Shown here: piece after piece, positions 18,079 to 27,234 of the stretch
Numbering within the stretch: the stretch's first letter is position 1
Layout: every line of letters starts with the position of its first letter
From: Winogradskyella psychrotolerans RS-3
GTDB lineage: Bacteria; Bacteroidota; Bacteroidia; Flavobacteriales; Flavobacteriaceae
Assembly (NCBI RefSeq): GCF_000427335.1
Contig: NZ_ATMR01000007.1
Location: 62,001 to 126,000 of the forward strand
Length of the DNA stretch: 64,000 bases
Direction: 5' to 3'
Notes under the pieces: model-generated
The model's database searches: none
What the model was told of the DNA's origin: nothing
Seen by the model: the letters and a program-made list of their open reading frames with translations, nothing else
Position numbers and translations under genes: made by a program

Positions 18079-21000
18079 ATGAAACACATTTACACATTTT
18101 TAATTACTCTATTTATTGGGAGTTTTGGGTTTGCTCAACTTTCAGAAAATTTCGATTCTGGTTTATCTACATCAGGATACTACACAGGTAGTCAAACACT
18201 AACTAGTGGAACTTGGACAATGAAAGAAGTATTTAAAGAAACTAGTTCTTCTAGATCTGGTAGTGCAGCTAGAATTAATGATGATAAATCTGGTGCCCAT
18301 TTAACATCACCGAGCATGACTGGAGCAGGCACTTTAACATTTTGGTACCGTGAATTATCTAGTGGAGGCGGTTCTTTCGAAGTACAAAAATCAACGGACG
18401 GCTCAAATTATACTACGATAACGACTCAATCATACTCAGGAAGTACTTTTACCCTTTTCAGTTATGATATAAATGATGCTAGCTCTAATTTAACTATTCG
18501 AATTTTAAGTGATGATAATGCTGGACATTTGATTATAGATGATTTTGAAATAACATCTTTCGCTTCAGGTCCAGCCAACCCAGACACATTCTCTGCAGCA
18601 GCAATTTCCGGATCTCAAATAGATTTAATATATAATGATAACACGGACGGAGATGATATTATTATAGTTTTCGATACCGATAACACCTTTACTGCTCCAA
18701 GTGGAATTCCTGCAGCTGTAGGTAACACCTTTGCAGGTGGAATCATATTATATGACAGTAATGGTTCTGGAACTTATAATCATACAGGCTTAAGTGCTTC
18801 TACTACCTATTATTATAAAGCATATTCTTATGATGGTACAGATTATTCTGCTGGTTTGAGTGCAGATGCAATGACACCATGTGCAACCGTAAATTCTTTC
18901 CCTTTTACGGAAGGGTTTGAAGATGGAGCATTACCAACATGTTGGTCTCAAGAATATGAAATAGGAACGGTGGATTGGGCATACCAAGACGGAAATCAAA
19001 ACGGTTCGGTTAATGCACATACTGGCGCTAAGAATGCCTATTTTTATGATACGAATGGGGATCAAACTAAATTAATCACTCCTGCCTTAGATTTATCAAG
19101 TATTACTAATGCGACGTTAACCTTTTACCATGCACAATTAGATTGGAGTGGAGATCAAGATGAGCTTAGAGTATATTACAAAACGTCTGCGGGTGGTACT
19201 TGGACACTTATTCCAGGACAAGAATTCACTAGTTCAATAGGGTCTTGGACACAAGAATCTGTTTTACTACCTAACCCTACTTCAGATTATTATATTGCAT
19301 TTGATGCAACTGGAAATTATGGCCGTGGTGTCGTATTGGATGACATCGAAATTAATGGAGAAATTCCGACTACCGACACACTCGTTGAATTCACAGCTTC
19401 TACAGCAACTGTTATTGAAGATACAGGAACTTACGATTTGGAATTTTCAATAACTAATGAAGATGCTGCTGCCACTAGTTTTGATGTGGTACTTACAAGT
19501 GGCGATGGTGACGCTACAGATATAGATGGATATACTACTCAAACAGTAACATTTCCCGGTGGCACAAGTACTAACCAAACCGTTACACTTACTATTACAG
19601 ATGATACTGATTTAGAGACTGATGAAGCCTTAACGTTTGAAATCCAAAATGTATCAGGTGGCAACAATGCCGTTGCAGGTTCAAATAGTACATTTACACT
19701 TACTATTACTAATAATGATGTAACACCTCCAATTGCATTACCTTATAGTGAAGATTTTTCAGATTGTGGCGCTGCAGAATGGACGGCATTTGATGAAGCT
19801 GGAGATAACTCTTGGTCTTGTGATATTGATAGTGATGAGTACGCTATGAATGGCTATGGGAGTACAGACGTAGATTGGTTAATCTCAGATTTCTCTATAG
19901 ATTTTGACGCTTATACATCAGTAAACATTGATGTGACTACGCAAGAACAACATGGAGACACCACAAATACACCTGGTGAATTTGAATTATTATACTCAAC
20001 CGATTATGCAGGATCTGGAGATCCAACAACAGCTACTTGGACAACACTTACATTTGATCCAAATAACACATCGGATGGTTGGGGCTTATCAACTCCTTCT
20101 ATTACTTCTGTTGATGCTTCTGGTATTACAGGAGTAGCGTATATTGCATTTAAATACGATATGACTTATGGCAATGGTCCAGAAGACTGGAGAGTGCAAA
20201 ACATTGAAATCTATGAGGATATTGCTTTAGATTCAGACACCGAAGTGTATGAATCCATGACGCAAATTGCAGGAAACTCTTATTATGCCAATGCTATTAC
20301 TACCAGTGCTACCGCTAAAGATGCGCTTGCGTTTATCATTGAAGACCAAGGAACCACCGATGGCGAACCAACCCAAGTTACCACCATGCGTTTTGTACCT
20401 GGCCCAAATAATACGGCAGATTGGAGCGATCATATTCAAGGGATTACTTTATACGATGAAAACTTTGTAGATTACAGTCCTACAACAACTATTACAGACT
20501 CAGAGCTAATTCTAGAATTTGATACACCAATCACCATTGTAGATGGTACAGCTTTAGAGTTCTTCTTTGGTTTTTATCTTAACACTACTAATATTGTAGA
20601 TGAGAGCATCATACAATTTCAAATAAATGAGACTGCCCATGGCTTTGAAGCCGATGCTAGTGGCTCTAGTTTTGCAGATTCATTACTTTTTGAAGATGTC
20701 GTTGGTAACAACTTTACCATAGATGTATATGCAACAGAATTGATTTTCTCTCAAGAACCATCTAACACCTTTGTGAATGCAGCCATGACACCAGATGTCT
20801 CTGTCGCTGCAGTTGATGCCAATGGTAACATAGACACGAGTTACAATTTAGATATAAAAATCACTTCTACTGGCACCTTAACAGGAAGTCCACTAGTAGC
20901 AACTCCGGTTAATGGTGTTGCAACATTTGCAGGTTTAACTCATACTGCATTAGGAACAGCATTAGTATTAACTGCTGATGATGATTTATATCCAACTGTA

Positions 21001-23181
21001 AATAGTAGTGCTTTTGATATTGAAGCAATACCTGTAGGACCTGTTGTTATTGCTATTCAAGATTTTGATGGAACTACACCGGAATGGACATATACAACTA
21101 GTCCGTCTGAAAACAATTCTTCTTGTGTATCTAGTGGTGATGTTTGGAATGTGGTAAGTAGCCTAGGCGATATAACAGTTCCCAATAGTACTGGTGATTT
21201 TTTCGGCGGACAAGATCTAGAAGGCTCTAATGGATGCGGAACATCCGGTATAGCAACCATAGATTTTAATACCATAAATACTGCTAACTATACAGACATT
21301 ACTGTATCATTTGATTATGAAGTTGATGGTTTTAATGGTGTGTCAGATGAATTAAGTTATATAATCACATTTAATACTATATCACAAACCGAAGTCTTTT
21401 TATGTGATGGTTGTAACCAACAAAACAACGAGGGTACTATTAGTGTTAATGCTCCTGAAGGAACTAATACAATAAGTTTACAAATTCTAGCTAAATTCAA
21501 TGGAGGAAGTGATTATTTTGGAGTAGATAACTTTAAAATTGAAGGAACAATAGTAACATCAACACCTACAACCTACACCTACAATGGCACATGGTCACCA
21601 AGTGACCCAAATGGTTCAGCTACAGCTAATGATAATATTGTTATTACTTCAGGAGATGCAATAATTGACACCAACACTACTGCTAATTCAATAACCGTAA
21701 ATGCAGGTGCTGGTCTTACTGTGGACACCGGTATTACACTTACTGTTACTAACGGTTTATTATTAGAATCTGTATCAAATAGTTATTCTAGTTTACTATT
21801 AGATGGAATTGTTTCAGGTACTATTAACTATGAGCGTCATGTAAATGGTAACACTATTTTAGAAGATGCTAATGCAATTGGTAATAACGATTTAATTACA
21901 CCACCATTATCTGGTCAAACATTTGGAGATTTTGTTGCTGCCAATAGTAACTTACTTACTAACCCTGGGGATGCTTCAGAAAAAGCATTTGCCATATTTG
22001 ATAAGTCTACAGGTGATTATGAAAACTATAATACAAATGATAATGCTGGTACACTATTAGTAGCAGGTACAGGCTATAGAGCTGCATCAGACAACACGTC
22101 AACACTTGTTTTTACAGGTACTGCTAATTCAGGAGATATCGACATTAATATTGACCATTCTGGACCTAGTTACCAAGAATGGAATTTAATTGGAAATCCT
22201 TATCCTTCGTATTTAGATATTAATGCCTTTTTAAACTATGAAGTAGACACAGACATTAAGAATATTGATTTACTAGGTGATACTTCTGGTATCTATGGCT
22301 ATGACGGCGATGCCTCAAATGGATGGGATATCATAAATCTTTCTAATGCCTTTGGAAAACTTATGACGCCAGGTCAAGGCTTCCTAATAGGTGCAGATGC
22401 TGCAAATGTTATTGGGTACGATTTAGAATTTAAAGCAACTATGAGAACCACAGGAAGTGGTGATGATTTTATTGTTGGTCGTGATGCCAATACATTAACC
22501 TTTTTGAAACTTAACGCGCGTACTACAACTCAATTTTACACAACTCAATTTTACTTTAATGCTAATGCTACTAAAGGTTTAGATGCCGGATATGATGCTA
22601 CCATTTGGGGAGGTACTGCTCCTAATTTCTCATTATTCTCACATTTAGTTGAAGATAATAGTGGGTTACCTATAGCGCTGCAAACCTTAGATGTAACCGA
22701 TCTTTCTAATGTTACAATTCCACTTGGTGTAAATGCAAACCAAGGAGAGCAATTAACATTTAGTATTAACGCGTCCACATTACCAAGTACAGTAAGTGTG
22801 TATTTAGAAGATAATGTGGCTAGCACTTCTACCCTATTAAATACTAATGATTATGTGCTAACACCAAATACAGAATTAAATGGTACAGGTCGATTCTATT
22901 TACGTGTAGCAAATAGCACATTATCTACAGTAGATCATACCTTAGACCAATTAAGTATTTACACTAATAAAGCAGATAAAACGGTTGTTATTGCAGGTCA
23001 ATTATTAGAGCCTACAACAGCATCTGTTTATGATGTTCAAGGACGTTTGGTATCTACTACGCAATTACAAACATCTCTTAGATTACAGACTATAGACGTA
23101 AGTCAATTAAATGATGGTATCTATATTGTAAAACTGCATAATGCAGCTCAAAACAAAACTCAAAAAGTGATTATAAGATAA
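18079..23181 (+). CDS. Multidomain T9SS secreted adhesin (MAM/cleaved-adhesin-like and Calx-beta-like domains)
   Basis: A 1700-residue surface protein with signal peptide MKHIYTFLITLFIGSFGFAQ. Several beta-jelly-roll domains of the cleaved-adhesin/MAM type occur near residues 21-160, 275-430, 555-720 and 990-1160 (typical SENFDSGL, PFTEGFEDGALPTCW, HLIIDDFEI, GRGVVLDDIEI and YFGVDNFKIEG landmarks). A Calx-beta-like domain lies near 435-550 (VEFTASTATVIEDTGTYDL, LTITDDTDLETDEALTFEI). The C-terminal 500 or so residues are paralogous to the two preceding proteins and end in a T9SS type A sorting domain (VYDVQGRLVSTTQL, DGIYIVKLHN, TQKVIIR). Such proteins usually mediate adhesion, gliding or polymer binding; I cannot tell which from sequence. 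Confidence 0.88.
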   Translation: MKHIYTFLITLFIGSFGFAQLSENFDSGLSTSGYYTGSQTLTSGTWTMKEVFKETSSSRSGSAARINDDKSGAHLTSPSMTGAGTLTFWYRELSSGGGSFEVQKSTDGSNYTTITTQSYSGSTFTLFSYDINDASSNLTIRILSDDNAGHLIIDDFEITSFASGPANPDTFSAAAISGSQIDLIYNDNTDGDDIIIVFDTDNTFTAPSGIPAAVGNTFAGGIILYDSNGSGTYNHTGLSASTTYYYKAYSYDGTDYSAGLSADAMTPCATVNSFPFTEGFEDGALPTCWSQEYEIGTVDWAYQDGNQNGSVNAHTGAKNAYFYDTNGDQTKLITPALDLSSITNATLTFYHAQLDWSGDQDELRVYYKTSAGGTWTLIPGQEFTSSIGSWTQESVLLPNPTSDYYIAFDATGNYGRGVVLDDIEINGEIPTTDTLVEFTASTATVIEDTGTYDLEFSITNEDAAATSFDVVLTSGDGDATDIDGYTTQTVTFPGGTSTNQTVTLTITDDTDLETDEALTFEIQNVSGGNNAVAGSNSTFTLTITNNDVTPPIALPYSEDFSDCGAAEWTAFDEAGDNSWSCDIDSDEYAMNGYGSTDVDWLISDFSIDFDAYTSVNIDVTTQEQHGDTTNTPGEFELLYSTDYAGSGDPTTATWTTLTFDPNNTSDGWGLSTPSITSVDASGITGVAYIAFKYDMTYGNGPEDWRVQNIEIYEDIALDSDTEVYESMTQIAGNSYYANAITTSATAKDALAFIIEDQGTTDGEPTQVTTMRFVPGPNNTADWSDHIQGITLYDENFVDYSPTTTITDSELILEFDTPITIVDGTALEFFFGFYLNTTNIVDESIIQFQINETAHGFEADASGSSFADSLLFEDVVGNNFTIDVYATELIFSQEPSNTFVNAAMTPDVSVAAVDANGNIDTSYNLDIKITSTGTLTGSPLVATPVNGVATFAGLTHTALGTALVLTADDDLYPTVNSSAFDIEAIPVGPVVIAIQDFDGTTPEWTYTTSPSENNSSCVSSGDVWNVVSSLGDITVPNSTGDFFGGQDLEGSNGCGTSGIATIDFNTINTANYTDITVSFDYEVDGFNGVSDELSYIITFNTISQTEVFLCDGCNQQNNEGTISVNAPEGTNTISLQILAKFNGGSDYFGVDNFKIEGTIVTSTPTTYTYNGTWSPSDPNGSATANDNIVITSGDAIIDTNTTANSITVNAGAGLTVDTGITLTVTNGLLLESVSNSYSSLLLDGIVSGTINYERHVNGNTILEDANAIGNNDLITPPLSGQTFGDFVAANSNLLTNPGDASEKAFAIFDKSTGDYENYNTNDNAGTLLVAGTGYRAASDNTSTLVFTGTANSGDIDINIDHSGPSYQEWNLIGNPYPSYLDINAFLNYEVDTDIKNIDLLGDTSGIYGYDGDASNGWDIINLSNAFGKLMTPGQGFLIGADAANVIGYDLEFKATMRTTGSGDDFIVGRDANTLTFLKLNARTTTQFYTTQFYFNANATKGLDAGYDATIWGGTAPNFSLFSHLVEDNSGLPIALQTLDVTDLSNVTIPLGVNANQGEQLTFSINASTLPSTVSVYLEDNVASTSTLLNTNDYVLTPNTELNGTGRFYLRVANSTLSTVDHTLDQLSIYTNKADKTVVIAGQLLEPTTASVYDVQGRLVSTTQLQTSLRLQTIDVSQLNDGIYIVKLHNAAQNKTQKVIIR

Positions 23182-23210
23182 GTCGTCTTATTATATTTCT
23201 TATTGTTAAG

Positions 23211-23246
23211 AAAACGCGTTAAACTAGGTTTAGCGCGTTTTTTTTT
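23211..23246 (+). terminator. Rho-independent terminator after adhesin-like 3
   Basis: Outer stem AAAACGCG / CGCGTTTT and inner stem TAAAC / GTTTA, followed by T8 and more. It lies 30 bp after the stop codon. Confidence 0.9.
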
Positions 23247-23341
23247 ATAAAATACACACTTACGTAATAACGATTTCTTAGCAATGAACGCTACTTAAAT
23301 GCATGCTATTGTTATTTTTAGTTATGGTTATGTGAGTTATA

Positions 23342-23466
23342 TTATCCACAGGTGGGGATTTCAAAAAATTAAGATTAGGACTCCCTATAAATTCAGTATT
23401 AGAATTCAAAACATGCATTTCAGAAATCAATAGAAAACAACGAATGTAGCGCTGCACTTATCCACA
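23342..23466. other. Two perfect DnaA boxes in a non-coding region (candidate replication-related site)
   Basis: TTATCCACA occurs at 23342-23350 and again at 23458-23466, both on the plus strand and both followed by GGT. They lie in a 670-bp AT-rich gap (23182-23853) without a gene. Exact TTATCCACA is the classical high-affinity DnaA site. Only two exact copies are visible, so an origin is possible but unproven; a DnaA-titration or regulatory site is the alternative. Apart from these boxes, the terminator and the promoter at 23802-23830, I see nothing else in the gap. Confidence 0.4.
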
Positions 23467-23801
23467 GGTCACATTATGTAAGTATTTATGCTCTCATATT
23501 AACAGATAAATTCTAACTACAACGAAAAAAGCAATTATACGCTAAGTACTTGTGGTTATTTCATAAAATATTACATATCTTGCGCCCGGTTTTAATCATA
23601 AGTTAGTTAGTAATTAACACGTTACGTTTAGATTCATATAATTGTAACTTGTATCAACTATAAGCACTATAAACTAAGTATTACAAGATAAAAGGGTGCT
23701 TTGAAATTTTGAAGTCTAATAATTTAGATATCAAATATTTAAAAACATCAGCATTTTAGAGATGAAATTAATTTTTAATGTAAACCTTTTCATATTTTAG
23801 G

Positions 23802-23830
23802 TTGTTAAATAAATAATTTTATTATTTTTG
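23802..23830 (+). promoter_or_regulatory. Bacteroidota-type promoter of the peptide-kinase-nucleotidyltransferase operon
   Basis: TTG at 23802-23804 and TATTTTTG at 23823-23830, with an 18-bp spacer, fit the -33/-7 consensus well. The -7 element ends 23 bases before the ATG of the small peptide gene, so transcription starts just ahead of it and the peptide is the first gene. Confidence 0.65.
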
Positions 23831-23853
23831 AACTCAAATTTAGGGCAAGAGCC

Positions 23854-24018
23854 ATGAAGCAAGAAAACAACATAGATAAAATCACTCGTAAAGAAGCCAT
23901 TTCAAAAATGGGTAAATATGCTGCTATAACAGCAGTAGGAACGTTTGTGATTTTAAATCCACTTAAATCACAGGCACAATCTTTACCTCCAGATCCAGGT
24001 GGAAATCCATTCGGTTAA
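23854..24018 (+). CDS. 54-residue leader-like peptide, possible precursor of a modified peptide
   Basis: A short gene that is easy to miss. It encodes 54 residues: a charged N-terminus, a RKEAISKMGKYAA segment resembling a Tat- or Sec-like leader, a hydrophobic stretch (AAITAVGTFVILNPL, about residues 23-37), a probable cleavage region KSQAQ, and a short Pro/Gly-rich tail SLPPDPGGNPFG. It sits directly behind a good promoter. The next gene, an HPr-kinase-like protein, begins 15 bp later in the same frame, with only one TAA (24016-24018) between them. The layout (exported small peptide, kinase, nucleotidyltransferase) suggests a precursor that is modified by its neighbours. I do not recognise the family, and no macrocyclase or protease is adjacent, so it is not a standard lasso cluster. 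Confidence 0.65.
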   Translation: MKQENNIDKITRKEAISKMGKYAAITAVGTFVILNPLKSQAQSLPPDPGGNPFG

Positions 24019-24033
24019 TTTTCTATTTCTATT

Positions 24034-25170
24034 TTGAATACTAAATTAGCACCAACATACGAAATGATGTTCGGTGACTATTGGGTATTGTGGTATGCCA
24101 TTTCTAATAGTTATAGTATTATCAATTCTGAATTTAAGCTATTTTTAGATTCTTATCTCGCCGCCAATACACAAACAGAATTTTCCAATACCACTTCTAA
24201 CCAAATTTCTGTTTCTGATAGCTTAAAACTTTCCGAAACAATTCATAACTATCTCAAGGATTGCAATAATCCTTACAGTCCACCCTATACAAGTTCAGAC
24301 ACTTTAGATACGTCTCACCGAAACATTACTAAGCATTATGTATTTGGATCTAAGAGAGTTCAAATTTATTACAGCTCAGAATTAGTATTAAAAACAGTTC
24401 ATCCTGCTATTGCTCATTACTGCAATACAAGTACAAAAGAGACAGATGTAACATTCGATATTTATTTAAAGCATGATAAGTTATACCTTTTTAAGAATGG
24501 AGAATTACTGTCTTGTGTTCCCAAAAGAGACTATCATCTTATTCAAGGTAAATTTATTATGCAATTACTTTGTGAATTACATAATAAAGTAGAGCAAGAT
24601 TGGATTGGAACACTTCATGGGTCAACGATAACAGATGGTAATTCTTCTATTCTTTTTGTTGGCAAATCTGGAAAAGGAAAAAGCACCTTATCAGCATTAT
24701 TAGCCACAAATGGCTTTGAACTATTAGCTGATGATGTATCTCCTTTGCTTTCCGAAAACCAACATATATATTATAACCCCTCCTCTATTTCTATTAAAGA
24801 AGGAGCTTTTAACCTGCTACAACCCTTAGTAAAGAATTTTGAAGAATTACCTATAGTAGAATTTAACAAAACTAAAGGTCAATTAAAATATATGCCTTGT
24901 GCAAAACCAAAACAAGACCACTATCCATGCCGTGCAATTGTTTTAGTGAATTATAAACCTGAGTCAGACACTATAATTGAGCCGATTTCTATTAAACACA
25001 TTTTAGAAACCTTAATTGAAGATTCTTGGTTATCACCAAACCCTAAGCATGCTCAGCAGTTTTTAGACTGGTTACAGAACGTTAAATTATATGAAGTAAC
25101 TTATAGCGACACGAATAGTGTATGTTCTCAAATCTCAACCTTGTTTAAACAATTTACTCACGAAAATTAA
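24034..25170 (+). CDS. HPr kinase/phosphorylase-like ATPase (peptide-modification type)
   Basis: A 378-residue protein with an HprK/PEPCK-like kinase domain in its C-terminal half: Walker A GKSGKGKST (about residues 210-218) inside SILFVGKSGKGKSTLSALLA, then LLADDVSPL (230-238), which corresponds to the HprK metal/Walker B region. The N-terminal half (MMFGDYWVLWYAISNSYSII) is not the normal HprK N-domain and resembles the recognition part of standalone HprK-like proteins. No HPr or PTS gene is nearby, so true carbon-catabolite HprK function is unlikely. Family members in some lasso-peptide clusters phosphorylate the peptide. The start may be TTG 24034 or one of the two ATGs at 24061/24064; both ATGs lie in the same frame. 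The gene follows the peptide after 15 bp. Confidence 0.82.
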   Translation: MNTKLAPTYEMMFGDYWVLWYAISNSYSIINSEFKLFLDSYLAANTQTEFSNTTSNQISVSDSLKLSETIHNYLKDCNNPYSPPYTSSDTLDTSHRNITKHYVFGSKRVQIYYSSELVLKTVHPAIAHYCNTSTKETDVTFDIYLKHDKLYLFKNGELLSCVPKRDYHLIQGKFIMQLLCELHNKVEQDWIGTLHGSTITDGNSSILFVGKSGKGKSTLSALLATNGFELLADDVSPLLSENQHIYYNPSSISIKEGAFNLLQPLVKNFEELPIVEFNKTKGQLKYMPCAKPKQDHYPCRAIVLVNYKPESDTIIEPISIKHILETLIEDSWLSPNPKHAQQFLDWLQNVKLYEVTYSDTNSVCSQISTLFKQFTHEN

Positions 25171-25201
25171 TAACCTATATTAGTAGTCTGTATTAAGATC
25201 T

Positions 25202-26269
25202 ATGGATAATTTAGCGACTACATATCAACATATCGCAGATATCTTGAGTTTTGAAACTCCAAATTCTAAACTAGAGAAAACGATTAGTGAACCTACTTTT
25301 GATTGGGATGCCATAGTGATAGAAGGTAGCAAGCACTTAGTATTACCTACAATATACTGTAGATTAAAAGCAAAAGGACTTCTTTATCTATTACCCGAAG
25401 AGTTAATTCTTTATTTAGAAGAAATCACCAATATAAATAGATCTAGAAACCTAAGAATACTCAATCAAGTACATACCATATCACAAATTTTAAACCAACA
25501 CAATATTGATCATGTGTTTTTAAAAGGTACTGCCCTACTGGCTTCAGGTTACTACAATGACGAAGGAGAACGTATGATCGGTGATATTGATATTTTAGTT
25601 GAAAAATCGGAAGTATATAATGCGTTTGATATTTTAAAAAACTCAGGCTATAACAAAACATTTGGTTTTGCGTATAATAAGAAAGATTTTAGACATCTTG
25701 ATCGCTTGATCTCAGAAAATGAACTAGCTGCAATAGAACTTCACACCGAACTTTTGAATAAAAGACATTGGCCGCTAATGAATATGCCATCTATTCTTAA
25801 TTCTAAAAAAATTAACAACACCATTCCTATTCCGAATACACACGACTTAAGCCGACACCTCATATTGAGCTGGCAGCTTAATGATAAGGGACATTATTAT
25901 AATATGATAAGTTTAAAATCAATTTATGACCTTATTTCCATAGAAACCTACAAGGATAAAAATTACATAGATACTTTGTTAAATTCCAAATATGGACAAT
26001 CTTATTTAGTGTTGGCGAAATACTATTTTCCTGAATTCTCTGATATAACTTCTAATAATTTTATGACATACAGAGGTTTTTTTCATAAAATGAAAATGTC
26101 CTTTAAACCTCTACGCGTTGTTATTAATTATATCAAACTAATCACCATTTTTATAACGAGTCGCTTACACTTAATTTACACCAATAAAAGTTACACAAAA
26201 CATATAATAAAAGAGAAATTTTTTGAAGAAAATAAATCTTTTCAAGAGCTTTTAATCTCCCGCCTTTAA
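25202..26269 (+). CDS. NTP_transf_5 family nucleotidyltransferase
   Basis: A 355-residue protein of the uncharacterised nucleotidyltransferase family NTP_transf_5 (Pfam PF14907). Diagnostic motifs are HVFLKGTALL (about residues 104-113) and RMIGDIDILV (about 124-133), with the paired Asp residues D128 and D130 that bind metal in this superfamily, followed by AIELHTELLNKRHW. It lies 31 bp after the kinase gene and is certainly in the same operon. In some lasso-peptide clusters a similar enzyme extends the kinase's phosphate modification; whether that happens here is inference. The last part contains a hydrophobic stretch (VVINYIKLITIFITSRLHLI). Confidence 0.85.
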   Translation: MDNLATTYQHIADILSFETPNSKLEKTISEPTFDWDAIVIEGSKHLVLPTIYCRLKAKGLLYLLPEELILYLEEITNINRSRNLRILNQVHTISQILNQHNIDHVFLKGTALLASGYYNDEGERMIGDIDILVEKSEVYNAFDILKNSGYNKTFGFAYNKKDFRHLDRLISENELAAIELHTELLNKRHWPLMNMPSILNSKKINNTIPIPNTHDLSRHLILSWQLNDKGHYYNMISLKSIYDLISIETYKDKNYIDTLLNSKYGQSYLVLAKYYFPEFSDITSNNFMTYRGFFHKMKMSFKPLRVVINYIKLITIFITSRLHLIYTNKSYTKHIIKEKFFEENKSFQELLISRL

Positions 26270-26464
26270 AAATATCCAAGTTTATTTTTTTCTATAATAG
26301 ATTTTTTAGCTCGCATTAATCCATTGCTTTTCAGTTTTATAAAAAAAACAGAATCATTTAAACGCAAAATATGACACAAAAACATTAGATAAATTAATTT
26401 TAAGTCGAATTAAAATCACTTTTAATTTTTTTTGCTTATTATTATAAGAACTTTACCTCTATAT

Positions 26465-26494
26465 TTGTTTTATAATCTATAAAGTTTACCTTTG
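26465..26494 (+). promoter_or_regulatory. Promoter of the outer-membrane barrel gene
   Basis: TTG at 26465-26467, 19-bp spacer, TACCTTTG at 26487-26494: a close match to the Bacteroidota promoter. It is 16 bases upstream of the ATG at 26511. Confidence 0.7.
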
Positions 26495-26510
26495 ACAAAA
26501 TTATTTTAGT

Positions 26511-27083
26511 ATGAAAAAAATACTTTTACTAGCACTTATATTAATATTTAGTCTATCCTCTTTTGCACAAAGACGCAATAGCGATTGGTCTATGAGTATT
26601 GGTGTTAATGCTATAAACAGCTTGGGAACTCAATCACCATTTGATCGTCCAGGAGACTGGAGCTTTCAAACCCCAATCTCTGCTGGAGTTGAATTTAATT
26701 GGACAGACAAATTTGCAATAGAACAATCTATTACTTTCAACGGTTTTAGTGATGATGAGAGTATTGATTTCGATTCTACAGATGAAGACTATAATTATAT
26801 ATCTTTAGATACGCATGTTAAATATTATTTTGGCGAACTTATTTTTGGTCGTGGTAGAAATGATTGGTTTGACATATACGCTAATGTTGGTGTCGGTTTC
26901 TTTCATATAGACGAAAGTAACATATCTGCAAATTTAGGTGGTGGTGTATTATTTTGGTTAAACGAGGATAGAACTTTTGGTCTAAGAGCTCAAACTATTG
27001 CAAAATTTGCTTTTGATCATGCTAACAGTGGTTACGATAATAACCATTACCAATATCATCTACAAGCTGTATTTAAGCTATAA
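26511..27083 (+). CDS. Outer-membrane beta-barrel protein
   Basis: A 190-residue protein with signal peptide MKKILLLALILIFSLSSFAQ followed by alternating amphipathic strands with aromatic girdles (WSMSIGVNAINSLG, SAGVEFNWTDKFAIEQSITF, SLDTHVKYYF, WFDIYANVGVGFFHI, LQAVFKL) and a C-terminal aromatic/hydrophobic end. This is the pattern of small OmpA/OmpW-like 8-stranded barrels (PF13505-type). No OmpA peptidoglycan-binding domain is present. It has its own promoter and terminator and is a single-gene unit. The specific role is unknown. Confidence 0.85.
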   Translation: MKKILLLALILIFSLSSFAQRRNSDWSMSIGVNAINSLGTQSPFDRPGDWSFQTPISAGVEFNWTDKFAIEQSITFNGFSDDESIDFDSTDEDYNYISLDTHVKYYFGELIFGRGRNDWFDIYANVGVGFFHIDESNISANLGGGVLFWLNEDRTFGLRAQTIAKFAFDHANSGYDNNHYQYHLQAVFKL

Positions 27084-27102
27084 CATTTAGTATTATATAT
27101 AT

Positions 27103-27132
27103 AAAGACTCACAATAGTGAGTCTTTTTTTTT
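27103..27132 (+). terminator. Terminator after the outer-membrane barrel gene
   Basis: 10-bp stem AAAGACTCAC / GTGAGTCTTT with a 4-base loop and T-run, 20 bp after the stop. Confidence 0.9.
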
Positions 27133-27234
27133 GCGCATATTTCAAAAAATAAGTCCTCTATAATATTAATTTAAAAAAAACTCATAAGATATTTTTAAAA
27201 GTCTCAAATGCTATTTTTATTCTGAGAACAACGG

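Noticed and set aside
24034..25170. True HprK of carbon-catabolite control
   Set aside because: The N-terminal half is not the HprK N-domain, and no HPr or PTS gene is adjacent; the small-peptide context fits a modifying kinase better.
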